This document shows, piece after piece, positions 61,329-64,000 of a stretch of DNA of 64,000 nucleotides (positions within the stretch are counted from its first letter, which is position 1; each line of letters starts with the position of its first letter). This DNA comes from Fasciolopsis buskii (Eukaryota > Platyhelminthes > Trematoda > Plagiorchiida > Fasciolidae). The translations under genes and the position numbers were made by a program. Location of the stretch: positions 124,001-188,000 of the forward strand of contig LUCM01005553.1 of NCBI GenBank assembly GCA_008360955.1. Reading direction: 5' to 3'. Under the pieces are notes generated by a model that was not told the origin of the DNA, made no database searches, and saw only the letters and a list, made by a program, of their open reading frames with translations.

Positions 61329-61543
61329 ATACAGTCACAAGTAGCCGAAAAAAAGTTAAATCTTTAGGTCGTCGTGAGTTTAAATTACCAAACCATCTCC
61401 GGCAAACTTCGAGAAATCCGTGTGCGCCTACCGGTGCGGATGTTGACGGACAGTATCTGAATGGACACAGCCTTAGACTGTTAAACAGTTCAACGGTCTT
61501 ACGGATAGCGAGACACCTTCCACTGTCTCCGTCGCATCATTTG
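61329..61543 (+). CDS. Candidate internal exon of a second plus-strand gene
   Basis: Two bases plus 71 codons, from an acceptor ending tttgtgctgtgaag to the donor catttg|gtaaat. The entry bases AT join the G left at 58202 to make Asp. The peptide is basic and Ser/Arg-rich (TVTSSRKKVKSLGRREFKLP) and probably partly disordered, ending LRIARHLPLSPSHHL. The exit phase 0 matches the terminal exon at 62961. The intron before it would be about 3.1 kb. Confidence 0.4.
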
Positions 61544-62960
61544 GTAAATATCCTGTTTACTTGATACCCTTGTGCTGACTTCATTCATTCGTATTATAGT
61601 TTCTGCAGTGTTCTGCTCTCTTTGTTTTGCGACCATTGTCCTAGTTCCACATACATCTCTCGAGGTAACAAAAATATTTAATTTGAGTCAGCAGTTCTGT
61701 GTCTGTGTTTGTTTGTTCTGGACTGGCAGAATTATGGCTATTATCCATTTCGCATTCAGGGTGATGTATGTTGGCACTTTAGGTACCGCATTTCATTGTC
61801 GGTACACACCTAATACAGTTTACGGATGACTTTGGTGTACTGTAGTAGCATACTGGTAAACAGTAGCATAGTAACTTGATTTTTTAAATCTGAGATTGCA
61901 TTGCCGTGTAAACTGTGCATGTTGAACATCCTTTGGCCATTTTGGTTTCCAGCATTTCGCTAAAATTCTACCATGAAACCACCGCAGCGATGTGCGCAGT
62001 TGTTCCAACGGACGGAACAATCTTAATGTGATGGGAGCATGCATCTGCCTGAGGGGCTGAAAGTCGAAGTTATGGATTCTGGAAATACCCTATCTTCGTG
62101 CAGTGAAGTTTGTCCGGTTCACACCTTGAAGAATGGGAGACGAAATGTTAGTTAGGAATCACAGAAATCTCATCTCGACCGTAGGGTGTGCACGGACAAT
62201 GAAACAATGTTCTTCTTTTGTGAAATCATTTTTCATACAGACTATGTATGATCCAAATGAGATTACACTATTGGGCGAACAACGGGAAGGGATGATTGGG
62301 TAAGAGAATATCAAGCACGTAAGTTTAGGATCGTACCGATAGCTTGAAATCTAAAAATTGGTATTCAATGCCGTTTGTAGTGATTGGCAATGGAAACTGG
62401 CAATTTATTATGATCAATGCGAAGTTCCGGAGTAGGCGTCTGGCACTATTTGTGAACTGAATATTTTACAGTTTCACTCCTTTTTTATTAGGTGAATAAG
62501 AAGTCAACAAAATTCCATCCACTTGAGACCTTAGTATGTTTGTGAAGCTCAAAATCAGCCTAATTATTGTGTTTGCTGTAATGTTGACAGCCGAGCACCT
62601 TTGAAAATTTGTTCTTAACGTTGCGATGTTCATAATAAAGCACTGCACATTGCACACCGTATTACCCTCAAACTCCAGGGGTCATTCGGTTCGGGTTGCG
62701 CAATCTAAGCTTCCGTGTATTTGTATCCACAAGTAAAATTTTACAGCTTCGAAAGCTCCTTATCCCCGCTTGAAGATAGATAACGCAAATGAGGATCGAC
62801 TTGGCAGATGTTTTGCTCAACTAAGTTGTTGAGATTCGAGCAACAGCCATGAAGTGCCTTAAGTTAACAACCCTTGTTGCGTAACATCTACCTATTCCGG
62901 AAGGAGTTCAGTAATGATATTGTCTTGCTTATCATTGTTCCCTTCACCACTGCTATCAAG

Positions 62961-63080
62961 ATGAATGCAGCTTCTGGTACTAAGTTTGGTGAAAAATCTT
63001 CAATTGTTTTACCGAACGATCGTCAGCTCACTGAAGCAATGTTTGAAGTGACGGCCACTCACGAAAATACCAGAAACTAA
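62961..63080 (+). CDS. Candidate terminal exon of a second plus-strand gene
   Basis: Thirty-nine codons plus TAA, starting with ATG exactly at a very strong acceptor (cattgttcccttcaccactg then ctatcaag). The peptide begins MNAASGTKFGEKSSIVLPND and ends ATHENTRN. Variant polyadenylation signals ATTAAA occur about 125 and 150 bases downstream. Because flatworm genes can be trans-spliced next to the start codon, an ATG directly at an acceptor could also mark a trans-spliced start, but the frame is then only 39 codons, so a last exon is more likely. Confidence 0.4.
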   Translation: MNAASGTKFGEKSSIVLPNDRQLTEAMFEVTATHENTRN

Positions 63081-64000
63081 GATTCAGAATGTCAAACTTG
63101 AAGCCAGGGTCCCATAAATCCAAACTGCTTTAATCTCGGTATTTGTTATTCCTGCGACGACTATGACGTGTCAAACCTCAGTAATCCCTAATTTCAGGAT
63201 TCACTTATTAAAAACTACTCCAACTTTATTAAAACTTGCAGCAAACATTACCAGGTGTTTTGTAAAACTTAATGCTCATCTAAATTGACTTACTACAAAG
63301 AATTTTGTACCATGTGCAATTGGTAATTCGAACTTAGCCTGTCGAAAGCCAAACCGTCGTCAACTTGTATCAAGGCGATTTATTCTTAAGGTACAGATTT
63401 CGCCACCACATCAGTTACTCGAAGTCTTTTTGGCTTATTTATGAGCGCAGAATGAACGTAAGATTCAGGCCCATAACAAACATTTCAAGGCCCGAGTGGT
63501 TGCATCCCTTGAAAGGTCAGCTTAAATTTTCCGAAGGTGAAAGCATCGGATTTTGAAAAGATGGTAATCTCAGTGTCAGATCTACATAGGTACAGTCCCA
63601 TAATCGATTGAGCCCCCAAAATACTGAGGTAACGGCCTCAGCGACTAGCATCTGGAGAATCTGTGGGCAAAGCTGAACATGAGGCGGAAGTCAGTAATCG
63701 TATGGGTGCGTGCAGCAGCAAATAGTTTGTGATGGACCATCAGCAAGATTGATTTGCCAATTGATTAACATAACACGCATCCTTTTTCTGAGTGACGATG
63801 AAGTTGTGATGTTCTATCCTAACAGTTCCGGGTCACTCTAAGTAAGCTGATAAAAGATGAAATGATACTGAACAACTTAGCAACTTACTCAACCTTCCAA
63901 GCCTTGCTGGTTGTATGAACAAGTTCACTTTGGAAAGTGGAAACAAACAGCTCGAGCACAATGATATTTATCTCCTAGTGATTCGACAACAGAAGGTAGT
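63081..64000. other. No strongly supported gene
   Basis: The plus-strand ORF 63365-63556 has a good internal donor-like site (gaac|gtaaga near 63459), but no acceptor or partner of matching quality. The start of this stretch is probably the 3' UTR of the upstream candidate gene. Confidence 0.3.

Noticed and set aside
1..64000. CRISPR arrays, bacterial operons, phage genes or prokaryotic defence systems
   Set aside because: No regularly spaced repeats and no bacterial gene organisation. The sequence behaves like intron-rich eukaryotic DNA.

Overview
This window looks like intron-rich, transposon-laden eukaryotic DNA, most likely from a flatworm and probably a trematode. The composition is moderately AT-rich. 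There are no bacterial-style long genes: the longest gap-free ORF starting at an ATG is about 150 codons. The clearest protein matches are decayed retroelements. An RTE-like LINE reverse transcriptase on the minus strand keeps a YADD motif and a C-terminal tail of the kind I associate with trematode LINEs. That resemblance is the main basis for the organism call, and it is from memory, not from a search.

Layout. 1-9.9 kb is mostly non-coding, with one two-exon candidate on the plus strand (3028-3386, intron of 64 nt) and a tRNA-like SINE on the minus strand (about 6.05-6.16 kb). 9.99-10.2 kb has a gag-like zinc-knuckle ORF. 11.13-12.39 kb is the RTE-like LINE remnant (minus). 12.56-16.7 kb has several candidate exons, including an acidic plus-strand exon, a minus-strand start exon with faint UPF0488/C8orf33-like similarity, and a GC- and CpG-richer island (15.15-16.45 kb). 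18.5-19.1 kb holds the last two exons of an unidentified minus-strand gene. 19.1-24.9 kb is a decayed Ty3/gypsy pol (plus): RT, RNase H and zinc-finger region, then about 3 kb of unrelated sequence, then integrase. 25.8-28.8 kb has four minus-strand exons whose phases chain. 35.1-36.65 kb has minus-strand terminal exons. 38.34-40.07 kb is a CR1-like LINE broken by a 309-base assembly gap. 41.4-42.2 kb is a second, Mag/K02A2.6-like gypsy integrase, interrupted by a microsatellite-bearing insert. 44.7-55.07 kb may carry one long plus-strand gene ending at 54960 with an AATAAA signal. 56.7-63.08 kb may carry a second plus-strand gene. A diverged repeat family has copies near 40.45-40.88 and 54.25-54.67 kb.

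The host-gene exons are predictions made by eye from open frames, splice-site quality and phase agreement. None was recognised with confidence as a known family, so no pathway can be assigned. All retroelement coding regions carry stops or frameshifts and look dead. I found no CRISPR array, rRNA, intact tRNA gene or intact transposon, and no convincing new biological system. The most useful leads are the phase-consistent multi-exon gene models and the nested-insertion structure of the Ty3 element.
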